This document shows positions 13,016 to 21,781 of a stretch of 64,000 bases of DNA, piece by piece. The DNA is from Hafnia psychrotolerans. Lineage in GTDB: Bacteria; Pseudomonadota; Gammaproteobacteria; Enterobacterales; Enterobacteriaceae. The notes beneath the pieces were generated by a model. It was not told the origin of the DNA and made no database searches. It was given only the letters and a program-made list of their open reading frames with translations. Location of the stretch: assembly GCF_014639435.1 (NCBI RefSeq), contig NZ_BMFZ01000003.1, positions 310,001 to 374,000 of the forward strand, in the 5' to 3' direction. The position numbers were made by a program, and so were the translations under genes. Position 1 is the first letter of the stretch; every line of letters begins with the position of its first letter.

Positions 13016-13229
13016 TATCGACTGACTTATGCTCTGCTTGCTTGTTTTGCATACAAATAAAGGGAAAAAGTTATAAACCATTCCTTTTGAATATAATCAG
13101 GTCTGATAGCGACTGATATTCTATTGTTTAACGCGACAAATTGTCTAACGTGACAAGACGGTGCCCTCCTTGCAGAGAACACCGGTAAGCAATATATAAT
13201 CAAATAATGAATAATTTGGAGATCTGGGT

Positions 13230-14621
13230 ATGAATCTTCCGCTCGTCATTAACGTAGTGGTCTTCGTTGCCCTCCTTTTGCTATTGGCGCAAACCCGCCA
13301 CAAGCAGTGGAGTCTGGCAAAAAAAGTTTTAGTGGGTCTGGTGATCGGCGTGCTCTTTGGTCTGGCATTGCAGCTGATTTACGGCTCAGATGATCCTGTC
13401 CTCAAAGCGTCCATTAGCTGGTTCAACATTGTCGGGAACGGTTACGTACAGCTACTGCAAATGATCGTTATGCCGTTGGTGTTCGTTTCTATTCTGAGTG
13501 CAGTGGCTAAGTTACATAATGCTTCCTCACTGGGCAAAATCAGTTTTCTGACTATCGGTACCCTGCTGTTTACCACGCTGATTGCCGCACTGGTCGGTGT
13601 GTTTGTAACCGGTTTGTTCGGCCTGACAGCAGACGGCCTGGTACAAGGTACTCAGGAAACGGCGCGTCTATCTGCACTGCAAAGTACCTATGTGGGTAAA
13701 GTCGCCGATCTGACAATGCCACAGCTGATTCTTTCCTTTATTCCAAAGAATCCCTTTGCTGATTTGACTGGCGCGAGCCCAACTTCAATTATCAGCGTGG
13801 TGATATTCGCCGCCTTTGTGGGGGTTGCTGCCCTGCAACTGGTGAAAGACGATCAGGAAAAAGGTCCGCGCGTATTGGCGTTCATTGACACGCTGCAAGC
13901 CTGGGTGATGAAACTGGTACGTCTGGTCATGAAACTGACCCCTTACGGCGTGCTGGCGTTGATGACCAAAGTGGTCGCCGGTTCTAATGTCCAGGATATT
14001 GTTAAACTCGGTAGCTTTGTGGTTGCCTCTTACCTCGGTCTGGCGATCATGTTTGTGGTACACGCGCTGCTGCTGTCATTCACCGGTGTGAACCCGTCCA
14101 GGTTCTTCCGTAAAGTCTGGCCAGTGCTGACCTTTGCGTTCACCAGTCGTTCAAGTGCAGCAACAATCCCATTGAACATAGAAGCACAGACTCGTCGTCT
14201 GGGTGTTCCCGAATCCATCGCCAGCTTCTCTGCTTCTTTTGGTGCCACCATCGGCCAGAACGGTTGTGCCGGTTTATACCCGGCGATGCTGGCAGTCATG
14301 GTCGCGCCAACGATGGGCATCAACCCGTTTGACCCCATCTGGATAGCCACGCTGGTCGGCATTGTTACCCTGAGTTCCGCTGGCGTTGCGGGTGTGGGCG
14401 GTGGGGCAACTTTCGCTGCGCTGATTGTGCTACCTGCGATGGGCTTGCCGGTCACTCTGGTTGCGTTACTGATTTCTGTTGAACCGCTGATCGACATGGG
14501 CCGTACTGCACTTAACGTAAGTGGTTCAATGACTGCAGGTACCCTTACCAGCCAGCTTCTGCGTCAAACAGATAAATCAGTAATGAATGCTGATGACAAT
14601 GCCGAATTAGCACATCGTTAA
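13230..14621 (+). CDS. tcyP: L-cystine transporter TcyP
   Basis: 463 residues; sodium/dicarboxylate symporter (DAACS) family, about eight membrane segments plus re-entrant hairpins. It matches E. coli TcyP (YdjN), which imports L-cystine and is induced by sulfur limitation. Family signatures: [19 protein letters not shown] near residues 70-88, the serine-rich hairpin [15 protein letters not shown] near residue 307, and [18 protein letters not shown]. The ribosome site GGAG lies 7 bases before the ATG. A 214-base spacer separates it from ydjM, so it probably has its own promoter (CysB-dependent in E. coli). Confidence 0.93.
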   Translation: MNLPLVINVVVFVALLLLLAQTRHKQWSLAKKVLVGLVIGVLFGLALQLIYGSDDPVLKASISWFNIVGNGYVQLLQMIVMPLVFVSILSAVAKLHNASSLGKISFLTIGTLLFTTLIAALVGVFVTGLFGLTADGLVQGTQETARLSALQSTYVGKVADLTMPQLILSFIPKNPFADLTGASPTSIISVVIFAAFVGVAALQLVKDDQEKGPRVLAFIDTLQAWVMKLVRLVMKLTPYGVLALMTKVVAGSNVQDIVKLGSFVVASYLGLAIMFVVHALLLSFTGVNPSRFFRKVWPVLTFAFTSRSSAATIPLNIEAQTRRLGVPESIASFSASFGATIGQNGCAGLYPAMLAVMVAPTMGINPFDPIWIATLVGIVTLSSAGVAGVGGGATFAALIVLPAMGLPVTLVALLISVEPLIDMGRTALNVSGSMTAGTLTSQLLRQTDKSVMNADDNAELAHR

Positions 14622-14647
14622 TGTGACGTTTGTCAGTTGAGCATGTG

Positions 14648-14685
14648 AAAAAGGCCACAACGGATGACGTTGCGGCCTTTTTTTA
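14648..14685. terminator. Terminator between convergent tcyP and the PLP-enzyme gene
   Basis: AAGGCCACAACG and CGTTGCGGCCTT form a long stem (one mismatch) with A and T runs on either side, so it can serve both converging transcripts. Confidence 0.85.
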
Positions 14686-14702
14686 TCGCTAATGTTTATG
14701 GC

Positions 14703-15974
14703 TTAAAATGCGGTTTCCAGCGAGTCAGTAATGCGATAATCATCATCAACCAGCGGCAGGTAACGCCATTTATCAAACGCAGTACAGGGGTGAGAAATAC
14801 CGCACCCTACCCAATCGCCCGGATGTAATTTTTCATCCACTGGCAACAATAAATAAGCATGATGATCGTTAACGTCACTGATGCGCAGATGGCTTGCAGA
14901 TCGTGGTTCACTTCCATCAGCATTGCGGATCCACAGCGGGTTGGGCAAGTCTTGATCGAACGGCACATCACGACGACCAAAATCGACCAAGGCCAACCCC
15001 GGTTCTGGACGGGATAATACACGTCCCCAGATTTCCAGTGCCGCATCGAAATGGTGCGTAGCGCCTGGCTGGGCAAAAGGTGCGATACGTGAGTAAAGAC
15101 CGTTATCATGCGCCATGTATGCACCAGAACGGATAAGCGGCGTAATAGGCAATGGCAGGGTTGCCGCAGTAAAGCAGGAAGTCACTACGTCAAACCAGGC
15201 ACCACCGCCAGCGCTGAGAATAATATTATCGCTATTAAACAGGTTCTTCTCCGCCAGAAGTGCCGCTGTGGCGATCATCATTTCACAATAATCTTTCACC
15301 CGCGCAATGCCTGACGCGTCACGCCCGGCTCCCAGTGCGCCTTCATAACCGGCCACGCCAACCAGTTGTAGAACCTCGCTAGTCGCGATAGCTTCTGCAA
15401 TTTTTATGGCCTCATCCGATGAACGACACCCAGTGCGACCGCCGCTAATAGACATCTCTATCAGTACGGAGATCCGACTGCTGCCAAGGTTTTGCTCCAA
15501 AAGCGTCACGCCCTGCAACGAATCGACGTAGCAAAGAAAATCGTGTTCAGGATGCTCTTGCTGCCACTGTGCAATCCAGCGTATCCCGGCAGGATCGACC
15601 AATTCATTGGCTAAAAAAACATTGCGAATGCCGAACTGGCGTAATGCGCGCACTTGGGACGGCGTGGCGGCCCCCAATCCCCAGGCCTCTCCTTCCGTGA
15701 TCGCACGACGAAGGATCGCTGGCGACATGGACGTTTTACCGTGCGCCGCAAGCAATACGCCATTTTCGCGGCAGAAAGAGGCCAATTGACGCAAATTATT
15801 GTCTAATGCCGACTGCTTCATAAGCATCAGCGGTGAAAATACATCATCGCTGCTCAATACCGGCGTGCCGTTTGGCAACGGTGCATTACCTGCCCCCGCG
15901 ACTGATTTAAACCGTGGTGCTGCTTGCTGTGGGTCGAGTAATCCATCGGCTCGCAGTGGAAAGTGAAGAGACAT
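14703..15974 (-). CDS. D-serine dehydratase-like / D-threonine aldolase-type PLP enzyme
   Basis: 423 residues from the second ATG of an ATGATG pair, which is better spaced from AGGAGG. It belongs to the fold-type III PLP family (alanine racemase-like N-terminal barrel, DSD1/D-threonine aldolase family). The PLP lysine is in LLAAHGKTSMSP (Lys80), and the C-terminal metal motif His-x-Cys appears as GISHPCTAFDKW (His395, Cys397). In eukaryotic D-serine dehydratases this pair binds the zinc needed for D-serine dehydration. Also visible: ISGGRTGCRS, GYEGALGAGR, LSAGGGAWFDVV. It is the last gene of an operon with an amino acid ABC transporter and, upstream, a RidA-like gene. A D-amino acid (D-serine or a 3-hydroxy-D-amino acid) is the likely substrate; that is inference. 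Confidence 0.8.
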   Translation of the reverse strand: MSLHFPLRADGLLDPQQAAPRFKSVAGAGNAPLPNGTPVLSSDDVFSPLMLMKQSALDNNLRQLASFCRENGVLLAAHGKTSMSPAILRRAITEGEAWGLGAATPSQVRALRQFGIRNVFLANELVDPAGIRWIAQWQQEHPEHDFLCYVDSLQGVTLLEQNLGSSRISVLIEMSISGGRTGCRSSDEAIKIAEAIATSEVLQLVGVAGYEGALGAGRDASGIARVKDYCEMMIATAALLAEKNLFNSDNIILSAGGGAWFDVVTSCFTAATLPLPITPLIRSGAYMAHDNGLYSRIAPFAQPGATHHFDAALEIWGRVLSRPEPGLALVDFGRRDVPFDQDLPNPLWIRNADGSEPRSASHLRISDVNDHHAYLLLPVDEKLHPGDWVGCGISHPCTAFDKWRYLPLVDDDYRITDSLETAF

Positions 15975-15985
15975 CATTCCTCCTA

Positions 15986-16723
15986 TTAGTGCTCAAGCAC
16001 GCGCGATAAGAATTGTTGGGTGCGTAGATTCTGCGGATTAACAAAAATCTGCTCCGGCGTACCTTGCTCGGCAATAACGCCCTGATCCATAAACACTACA
16101 CGGTCAGCTGTTTTGCGGGCGAAACCCATTTCATGAGTGACGACCACCATCGTCATGCCTTCGCGCGCCAGACTGCGCATGACCTCCATGACTTCACCCA
16201 CCAATTCCGGATCGAGAGCTGACGTGGCTTCATCAAAAAACATAATCTTAGGTTCAACGGCCAGCGCCCGTGCAATGGCGACTCGCTGCTGCTGACCACC
16301 AGATAACTGTGCTGGATAGTGATGTGAGCGTTCCGACAGGCCAACACGCGCCAGGGCAGCCATGCCCCGCTTATTGGCCTCTGCTACGGACAACTTTTGC
16401 GCTTTAATCAACGCCAGTGTCACATTGCCAAGTGCGGTTTTATGTGGAAATAAGTTAAATTGTTGGAAAACCATGCCAACGTGACCACAGATCTCGCGGG
16501 AACGTTTATTGTCATGTAAAGGCACATGATTCACCCAAACCTCACCGCCGTCGGCTTTCTCAAGACCGCTCATGATACGCAGTACAGTACTTTTACCGGA
16601 ACCAGAAGCACCAATCAGTACCAATACCTCACCCAGTGAGACATCAAGGCTGATTTCCTTCAGCACCTGTGTAGAGCCGAACGACTTGGTCACATTATTC
16701 AACATAATGGCGGGTTTACTCAT
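15986..16723 (-). CDS. Polar amino acid ABC transporter, ATP-binding protein
   Basis: 245 residues from ATG 16723, after an AGGAG site. GlnQ/HisP-like ATPase that powers uptake. Motifs: Walker [10 protein letters not shown] near residue 40, Q-loop [13 protein letters not shown], signature [16 protein letters not shown], Walker [15 protein letters not shown], and the switch His in [10 protein letters not shown]. The start overlaps the upstream permease stop by four bases (ATGA), and the PLP-enzyme gene follows 11 bases downstream, so translation is coupled through the operon. The substrate cannot be read from the ATPase; context points to an amino acid degraded by the neighbouring enzyme. Confidence 0.93.
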   Translation of the reverse strand: MSKPAIMLNNVTKSFGSTQVLKEISLDVSLGEVLVLIGASGSGKSTVLRIMSGLEKADGGEVWVNHVPLHDNKRSREICGHVGMVFQQFNLFPHKTALGNVTLALIKAQKLSVAEANKRGMAALARVGLSERSHHYPAQLSGGQQQRVAIARALAVEPKIMFFDEATSALDPELVGEVMEVMRSLAREGMTMVVVTHEMGFARKTADRVVFMDQGVIAEQGTPEQIFVNPQNLRTQQFLSRVLEH

Positions 16724-17364
16724 GATAACTGACTCCTGGTTTGATGATGTTGAACCCAACGAGAAAGCGGAAAGCAGACCGCGAAATAGAGCAAGGAGAC
16801 AAGACCGTAAATCACTACTGGCTGACCGATGCGATCGACAATCGCCTGCCCCTGATGCATCAATTCGGACATACCGATCATGCTAACAATCGACGTATCT
16901 TTAATCAGCGATAAATATTGGCCGACTAAAGGCGGCAGTACGATCCCACGCGTTTGTGGTAACACAACGCTCATAAAAGTTTGGCGTTTCGAAAGCCCCA
17001 GGATCCATGAAACTTCCCATTGTCCTTTTGGTACAGCTTCAATACCGCCGCGAAAAATTTCCGCAATATAGGCTCCCTGATAAATGCTTAAACCCATAAT
17101 CCCCGCAGCAAAAAGGTTGATGTCATAGCCGAAGTAGGCAACACCAAAATAGATGAACATCAGCGTTATCAGCACCGGGGTACCGCGAAACAGTTCGGTG
17201 TACAGCACGGCAATCTGCTTAACAATAGGCAAACCACTTGTGCGCATTACTGCCGCCAGCAAACCGAGCAGCGTACTGCCTATAATCGCGGCGACGGAAA
17301 GTAATAAGGTAATACCGAGCCCTTCCAATAACATCGGTAAGGAATTGATGATCAATTCACTCAT
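16720..17364 (-). CDS. Polar amino acid ABC transporter, permease 2
   Basis: 214 residues from ATG 17364 ([20 protein letters not shown]); the frame extends upstream, but only inside the preceding gene. HisM/GltK-type permease with about five membrane segments. The N-terminal [19 protein letters not shown] segment and the EAA-type loop [20 protein letters not shown] are the family signatures that contact the ATPase. It overlaps its neighbours by four bases on both sides, the mark of a tightly coupled operon. Confidence 0.93.
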   Translation of the reverse strand: MSELIINSLPMLLEGLGITLLLSVAAIIGSTLLGLLAAVMRTSGLPIVKQIAVLYTELFRGTPVLITLMFIYFGVAYFGYDINLFAAGIMGLSIYQGAYIAEIFRGGIEAVPKGQWEVSWILGLSKRQTFMSVVLPQTRGIVLPPLVGQYLSLIKDTSIVSMIGMSELMHQGQAIVDRIGQPVVIYGLVSLLYFAVCFPLSRWVQHHQTRSQLS

Positions 17365-18098
17365 TGGGAGTTTCCCCCTTTCGCTGAATGAGCGAGTCCT
17401 TTTTTCGGCCACCACCCATTGGCTTTTTTCTTCGAGGTCACCAGCGCCGGATGAAACATGTGCCGACCAGCGAGATTGCCCAGCCATGAGAAAATATTAC
17501 TGAACAGAAGATATATGACCGTCACAATGCTGAAGGTCTGGATATACAACAATGTACGTGCATTTATCACGGTTGCTGTGCCGGTGAGTTCCGGAAGCGC
17601 AATGGCCGAAAGTAACGAAGTCCCCAGCAAGAGCTGAATCAGGTTGTTAATAATTGCCGGCCATACTGCTCGCGCGGCTTGCGGCAGTATGACACTCATA
17701 AATACCTCACTTTTAGGTATCCCAAGCACCCAAGCAGCCTCGAGTTGACCTTTGGGTACAGACTGAATGCCCGCTCGGAAGGTTTCCGACAAATATGCCC
17801 CGACATTTATCCCCAGCGCCAATACACCTGCAGTAAACGCATTCATCGTGATACCAAGAGAGGGCAAGCCAAAGAAAATGATAAAAATCTGCAGCAACAC
17901 CGGCGTATTACGAATAAATTCTACATAACAGTGGCTGATCAAACGCACTACGGACAAGGAGGATGATTTCGCCAATGCTGAGATCAAGCCCAGTGCTACG
18001 GCAAGTGCAAAGGCAACAACGGTGACCTGTAGTGTCAACCAAGCGGCAGAAAGAAACGTATCACCATAGCGCCATAGGGTTAGCCATTGATAACTCAT
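17361..18098 (-). CDS. Polar amino acid ABC transporter, permease 1
   Basis: 245 residues, five or so membrane segments. It carries the same family marks as its partner: VEFIRNTPVLLQIFIIFFGLP near residue 60 and GAYLSETFRAGIQSVPKGQLE in the EAA loop. The C-terminus has a longer charged tail (SKKKANGWWPKKGLAHSAKG) than the partner. It lies 49 bases downstream of the binding-protein gene and overlaps the second permease by four bases; the two would form a heterodimeric channel. Confidence 0.92.
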   Translation of the reverse strand: MSYQWLTLWRYGDTFLSAAWLTLQVTVVAFALAVALGLISALAKSSSLSVVRLISHCYVEFIRNTPVLLQIFIIFFGLPSLGITMNAFTAGVLALGINVGAYLSETFRAGIQSVPKGQLEAAWVLGIPKSEVFMSVILPQAARAVWPAIINNLIQLLLGTSLLSAIALPELTGTATVINARTLLYIQTFSIVTVIYLLFSNIFSWLGNLAGRHMFHPALVTSKKKANGWWPKKGLAHSAKGGNSQ

Positions 18099-18147
18099 GG
18101 TCTTACTCCTTCGAGAGGCGCGGCATGAATTGCCGCGCCGTATGCTG

Positions 18148-18984
18148 TCAATACTGCGGGTTCAGGGGATAGCGTGGTTTGTTGCCAAACCATTTCTGAT
18201 AAAGTGTGGCATTATCGCCTGATGCGTTAATCTCGAAGAGGAACTCATTAAGGTAGTTCGCCCAAACCTGGTCACCTTGTTTTACAGCGAACGCATTGTA
18301 TTCCAATGGAACTAAGGCTTCATTGGTCACAACCAGTGTGGGATCCAGCTTGGCCTGGTAGGCCAGGAAGTTGTTATCTTCAATCATGGCATCGGCCTGC
18401 CCCTGTTTTACTGCGAGGATAGCCGCCTGAGAGGAGTCATATTCCTGAATATTCACCTTAATACCCAGGTTACGAACCTCATCGCCGTTGGTTGAACCTT
18501 TAACCGTGGCAATCGTTTTACCCGCCATATCATGTGCCGATTGAATCCCGCTATTTTTGCGAACCAGCATCGCTTCACTCGCCACAACATACGGATTGGT
18601 AAAAGTAATTTCTTTCGCACGGTCGAGATTTCGAGTGAAGTTACAGAACACCACATCCACTTTATTCGTCTGCAGGTTTGGAATTCGGTTGGCGCTGGTG
18701 GTATTCACCATCTCCAGCTTCACGCCCATCTCTTTTGCTAATGCTTTCGCGAGATCGACGTCATAACCATCGGCATTACCGTCTTTATCATAAAAACCGA
18801 ACGGGGCGAAACTCAGGCAGTCACCCACGCGCAAAGTGCCGCGCTGAAGCACGGTTTGCAAGGCGGATTGCGGTGCTGCACCGGCTTCTTTTTTATCTTC
18901 GGTCGGTGTACAGCCAGCCAACGTCAGTAATACCAATGTAGCAGCCACTGCTTTGACACTGACTTTCAGCGATGTTGTATTCAT
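18148..18984 (-). CDS. Amino acid ABC transporter substrate-binding lipoprotein
   Basis: 278 residues. The N-terminus is a lipoprotein signal, VAATLVLLTLAGC, with the lipobox Cys at residue 25, unusual among Gram-negative polar amino acid binding proteins, which are mostly soluble in the periplasm. The family 3 solute-binding fold is visible: LRVGDCLSFAPFGFYDKDGNADGYDVDLAKA, the ligand-carboxylate-type Arg in FCNFTRNLDRAKEITFTNPYV, and the hinge segment AGKTIATVKGSTNGDEV. It is the first gene of the transporter operon (GAGAG ribosome site); promoter presumably in 18985-19119. Confidence 0.9.
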   Translation of the reverse strand: MNTTSLKVSVKAVAATLVLLTLAGCTPTEDKKEAGAAPQSALQTVLQRGTLRVGDCLSFAPFGFYDKDGNADGYDVDLAKALAKEMGVKLEMVNTTSANRIPNLQTNKVDVVFCNFTRNLDRAKEITFTNPYVVASEAMLVRKNSGIQSAHDMAGKTIATVKGSTNGDEVRNLGIKVNIQEYDSSQAAILAVKQGQADAMIEDNNFLAYQAKLDPTLVVTNEALVPLEYNAFAVKQGDQVWANYLNEFLFEINASGDNATLYQKWFGNKPRYPLNPQY

Positions 18985-19119
18985 TTTTTCTCTCTTTATA
19001 AAATGGAGACGATATGAAAATAAAATTTCACAGAAAAATGAAAAGCGTAGTGAATAAAATACTGTCCTGGTGTAGTCGTAGAATTAAATAAATCGCTAAT
19101 CTGACTTAATGGGTAATAA

Positions 19120-19512
19120 CTATTTACGATCCGCGCGGAAGCATTTCATGTCCACTTCAACTTTACAGTCAACAACTAAATCTTGAACACTACAGATACG
19201 GGCTGGCGGGTTGCCGCTAAATATCTCACTGAATACTTTATTAAATGAGCTGAAATAACGCGCATCAGTTAACACCGCAGTGACGTGTACGACATCCTCC
19301 ACCCGATAACCTGCTTCACGCATAATCGTTAGACAATTATCGAACGCCAGTTGCGTTTGTTCAATGATGCCGCCCTCCACGACTTCACCGTCCTGCATGG
19401 GAGTTTGGCCAGAGATATATAACCAGCCATCGGCCTCAACAGCACGTGAAAAGGGGAGTTTCTGGCCGCCCGTGCCCGTTCCACCGTCAACACCGTAACG
19501 TTTAATCGTCAT
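19120..19512 (-). CDS. RidA family (reactive imine/enamine deaminase-like) protein
   Basis: 130 residues from ATG 19512 (MTIKRYGVDGGTGTGGQKLP), placed 8 bases after AGGAG; longer starts have no family match. It belongs to the RidA/YjgF/Rid family: GWLYISGQTP near residue 34, VEGGIIEQTQLAFDNCLTIM, and the C-terminal NPPARICSVQDLVVDCKVEVDM with the substrate-carboxylate Arg (PPARICS). Rid proteins hydrolyse imines released by PLP enzymes. It lies 135 bases upstream of the transporter genes in the same direction, which fits a helper role for the D-serine dehydratase-like enzyme at the operon's end. Confidence 0.88.
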   Translation of the reverse strand: MTIKRYGVDGGTGTGGQKLPFSRAVEADGWLYISGQTPMQDGEVVEGGIIEQTQLAFDNCLTIMREAGYRVEDVVHVTAVLTDARYFSSFNKVFSEIFSGNPPARICSVQDLVVDCKVEVDMKCFRADRK

Positions 19513-19915
19513 GCAATACTGCTCCTGTGTGAGATAATGCTGCGTCCACTTCGACACATCAACCGTCCGATATATAAGACAGCAATCTCTGATACCGGAC
19601 ACACTCAGATTTGCATATGAAATGAGCTTTTGCAATATGTGCAAGATTAATTAATTCCACGTGATGTGTTCTGGGTCTCATAAATAAACATCTCAACCAA
19701 ACGCTGCCGATTAAAATGTGATCCTTATCTTATTTAATTAGACGCCATTAATCACTGCGCGCCAAAATGGGGCCCCCAAATAGAACGTACAGTTTAAATA
19801 TTAAATAGGCATCAGGATGAATTCTTTAACGGCGGGGATGGGTTAAATTCATGCGTCCGTGTATGATGCTTTTTAATCTATTCCCTTCACACCACAACAA
19901 CAGGAGAGTTGGCTT
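19513..19915. other. Divergent control region, ridA-like / IclR regulator
   Basis: 403 AT-rich bases between divergent genes. It must carry both promoters and probably the operator of the adjacent IclR protein. I found no gene and no palindrome convincing enough to call. Confidence 0.4.
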
Positions 19916-20668
19916 ATGCCAGATGAGAAAGTATCACGGGCGCGCGGTGTTGACAGGGTTATCGATATTTTCCGCCAGCTACATATTGCGGGTCGGCCAA
20001 TGGCAATGCGGGATTTGATCGAAGCAACCGGGGCTCCGCGCTCAAGCGTATATGATCTGGTTAACTTACTCGGTGAGGCTGGCTTGGTTGAGTTAGATGC
20101 AGAGGGTGCCGTGTTTTTCGGCCGTGAGATGCACTACTATGGTGCGGACTATATGGCCCATAACGATCTGATTCGACGGTCACATCAGTTGATGGTTGAA
20201 ATAGTAGCGCGACATGGGGAAACCGTTCAGCTTTGCATGTTGGAAGGTAACAAATACACCGTGGTACTTTCAGAAAGTAGCGCGCGTCCCTTTAAAATCA
20301 CCTCAGATATCGGTGTACGGGTGCCGATTACCTGGACCGCAACAGGTCGTTTACTGCTAAGCAACTGGTCAGATAGCGATATTCTCAAACTGATCCCCGA
20401 AGAAGATTACCAATTGGCTAACGGTAAAACGTTAGACAAGCAGACCTTCCTCAACGAGATTCACTATGCCGGTCATTTGGGATATTGCCTGACTGAAGGC
20501 TTATCTGAGAGCTTTACCTGCTGCATGGCCGCACCGATTCGTTCGCGTGGCGGTCAGGCTGTAGCCGCCATCTGCTTTATGGTGAGTCGAGACACCCCAG
20601 AAGATCGCCGCCAGATGCTGCTAAAAGAACTGATCGACGCAGGGCATAAGCTCTCTGATTTGACCTGA
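19916..20668 (+). CDS. IclR-family transcriptional regulator (likely local regulator of the amino acid operon)
   Basis: 250 residues. The N-terminal winged helix-turn-helix covers about residues 10-70 (RVIDIFRQLHIAGRPMAMRDLIEATGAPRSSVYDLVNLL); the C-terminal IclR effector domain includes VPITWTATGRLLLSNWSD and the conserved end segment SFTCCMAAPIRSRGGQAVAAI. The strong AGGAGAG site fixes the start. It differs clearly from KdgR, encoded convergently downstream. Its divergent placement next to the ridA/ABC/PLP operon suggests it controls that operon; the effector is unknown. Confidence 0.9.
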   Translation: MPDEKVSRARGVDRVIDIFRQLHIAGRPMAMRDLIEATGAPRSSVYDLVNLLGEAGLVELDAEGAVFFGREMHYYGADYMAHNDLIRRSHQLMVEIVARHGETVQLCMLEGNKYTVVLSESSARPFKITSDIGVRVPITWTATGRLLLSNWSDSDILKLIPEEDYQLANGKTLDKQTFLNEIHYAGHLGYCLTEGLSESFTCCMAAPIRSRGGQAVAAICFMVSRDTPEDRRQMLLKELIDAGHKLSDLT

Positions 20669-20700
20669 TGTTCTCCGCTGGAAGACAATGCGTGGGTTCC

Positions 20701-20742
20701 TCCTAAACTTGCCCAACATGTGGGGCAAGTTTAGGAGTTTTG
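20701..20742. terminator. Strong bidirectional terminator between iclR-type gene and kdgR
   Basis: TCCTAAACTTGCCC and its perfect inverted copy, 14 bp each, surround an eight-base loop; GTTTTG follows on the plus strand. It separates two convergent regulator genes. Confidence 0.75.
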
Positions 20743-20746
20743 CTCA

Positions 20747-21544
20747 TTAGAACGGATAGTCGTGATAACCCAACTGTTGGGAGATGTTGCGCGCTGCAGT
20801 GTGCAGCATGCTGACATAGTCTTTTTTGCTTTCTTCCGAAAAACGGATAGTTGGGAAAGAAATACTCAGGCCCGCGGTAACCACACCAAAACGATCAAAC
20901 ACCGGTACCGCGATACAACGCAGTCCTTGCTCCTGCTCTTCAATATCTTCACCGAAGCCCTGTTCACGAACTTTCACCAGTTCATGGTGTAAAGCCGGAG
21001 CATCAGGCAAAGTATTTTCAGTACTGCGGGTAAACTCAATTTCTGACAGCAACGCGTCGACTTCACTGCGCTCACCCCACGCTAGCAGCGCTTTACCAAT
21101 TGCTGTGCTGTGAAGAGGATTGCGGCGACCTATACGTGAATACATCCGCAAGTTGTACATAGAGTCAATTTTGTGAATATAAACAATGCCGACGCCATCT
21201 TCATCCAGTGCCCCAAGATGAATGGTTTCACGCGTCAGACGGGATAATTCTCGCATCTGAATATCTGCGCTACGAATAAGATCGACATTCTGTAAAGCTT
21301 TCGCGCCCAGCTCAAACAACTTCAGTGTTAAAGAGTACTTCTCCGACTCGCCTTCCTGAGCGACATAACCTGACGATTTCATCGTCTGTAAAAAGCGATA
21401 TACGGTACTTTTTGACATCATTACACGTTGCGAAAGTTCAGTAATACCAATCTCTCTTTCTTCTCCCAGAGCCTGCAAAATGCCAAAAACTTTCAGAACT
21501 GAGGAGACGGAATCCGGTTGTTTATCAAGATCTGCGTTAGCCAT
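20747..21544 (-). CDS. kdgR: Transcriptional repressor KdgR (IclR family)
   Basis: 265 residues, very close to E. coli and Dickeya KdgR. It represses pectin and hexuronate genes and is released by 2-keto-3-deoxygluconate. The winged HTH is at about residues 17-75 (SSVLKVFGILQALGEEREIGITELSQRVMMSKSTVYRFL); the effector domain contains RRNPLHSTAIGKALLAW and the C-terminal GLRCIAVPVFDRFGVVTAGL. It is divergent from the exporter yebQ, as in E. coli. The kdgF and kduI-kduD genes 10 kb away carry a matching operator candidate. Confidence 0.95.
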   Translation of the reverse strand: MANADLDKQPDSVSSVLKVFGILQALGEEREIGITELSQRVMMSKSTVYRFLQTMKSSGYVAQEGESEKYSLTLKLFELGAKALQNVDLIRSADIQMRELSRLTRETIHLGALDEDGVGIVYIHKIDSMYNLRMYSRIGRRNPLHSTAIGKALLAWGERSEVDALLSEIEFTRSTENTLPDAPALHHELVKVREQGFGEDIEEQEQGLRCIAVPVFDRFGVVTAGLSISFPTIRFSEESKKDYVSMLHTAARNISQQLGYHDYPF

Positions 21545-21582
21545 AACTCTCTTACCTGCCGCGTTAGTTTTGTTTCAAAAAA

Positions 21583-21602
21583 AATAGAACACAGTTTTCA
21601 TT
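21583..21602. promoter_or_regulatory. Candidate KdgR operator upstream of kdgR
   Basis: AATAGAACACAGTTTTCATT resembles the KdgR consensus half-sites (AACA...TTTCATT) about 40 bases upstream of the kdgR start, which would allow self-control and possibly control of yebQ. Judged by eye; weaker than the kduI site. Confidence 0.35.
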
Positions 21603-21781
21603 ATAATGGCAAGCTTTTGAGAACCGCAATCACCGATAAAAAAAGCTGAGTTTTTACCCCGAATATTCATCACTTTTCTTACAATATTTCTCACGATTCT
21701 TATTAGTCACGATTGTTACTCAATAGTCATTAGCGTGGTAATATTCCCTCTTATTATTATCTTTAATGTCGGCACTCATTC

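Noticed and set aside
14703..15974. Naming the PLP enzyme dsdA
   Set aside because: DsdA is a different fold-type II enzyme; this protein is fold-type III (alanine racemase-like), so no symbol is given.
19014..19045. KdgR-like AT stretch upstream of the substrate-binding protein gene
   Set aside because: The half-sites are poorly spaced; the match is no better than chance in an AT-rich spacer.
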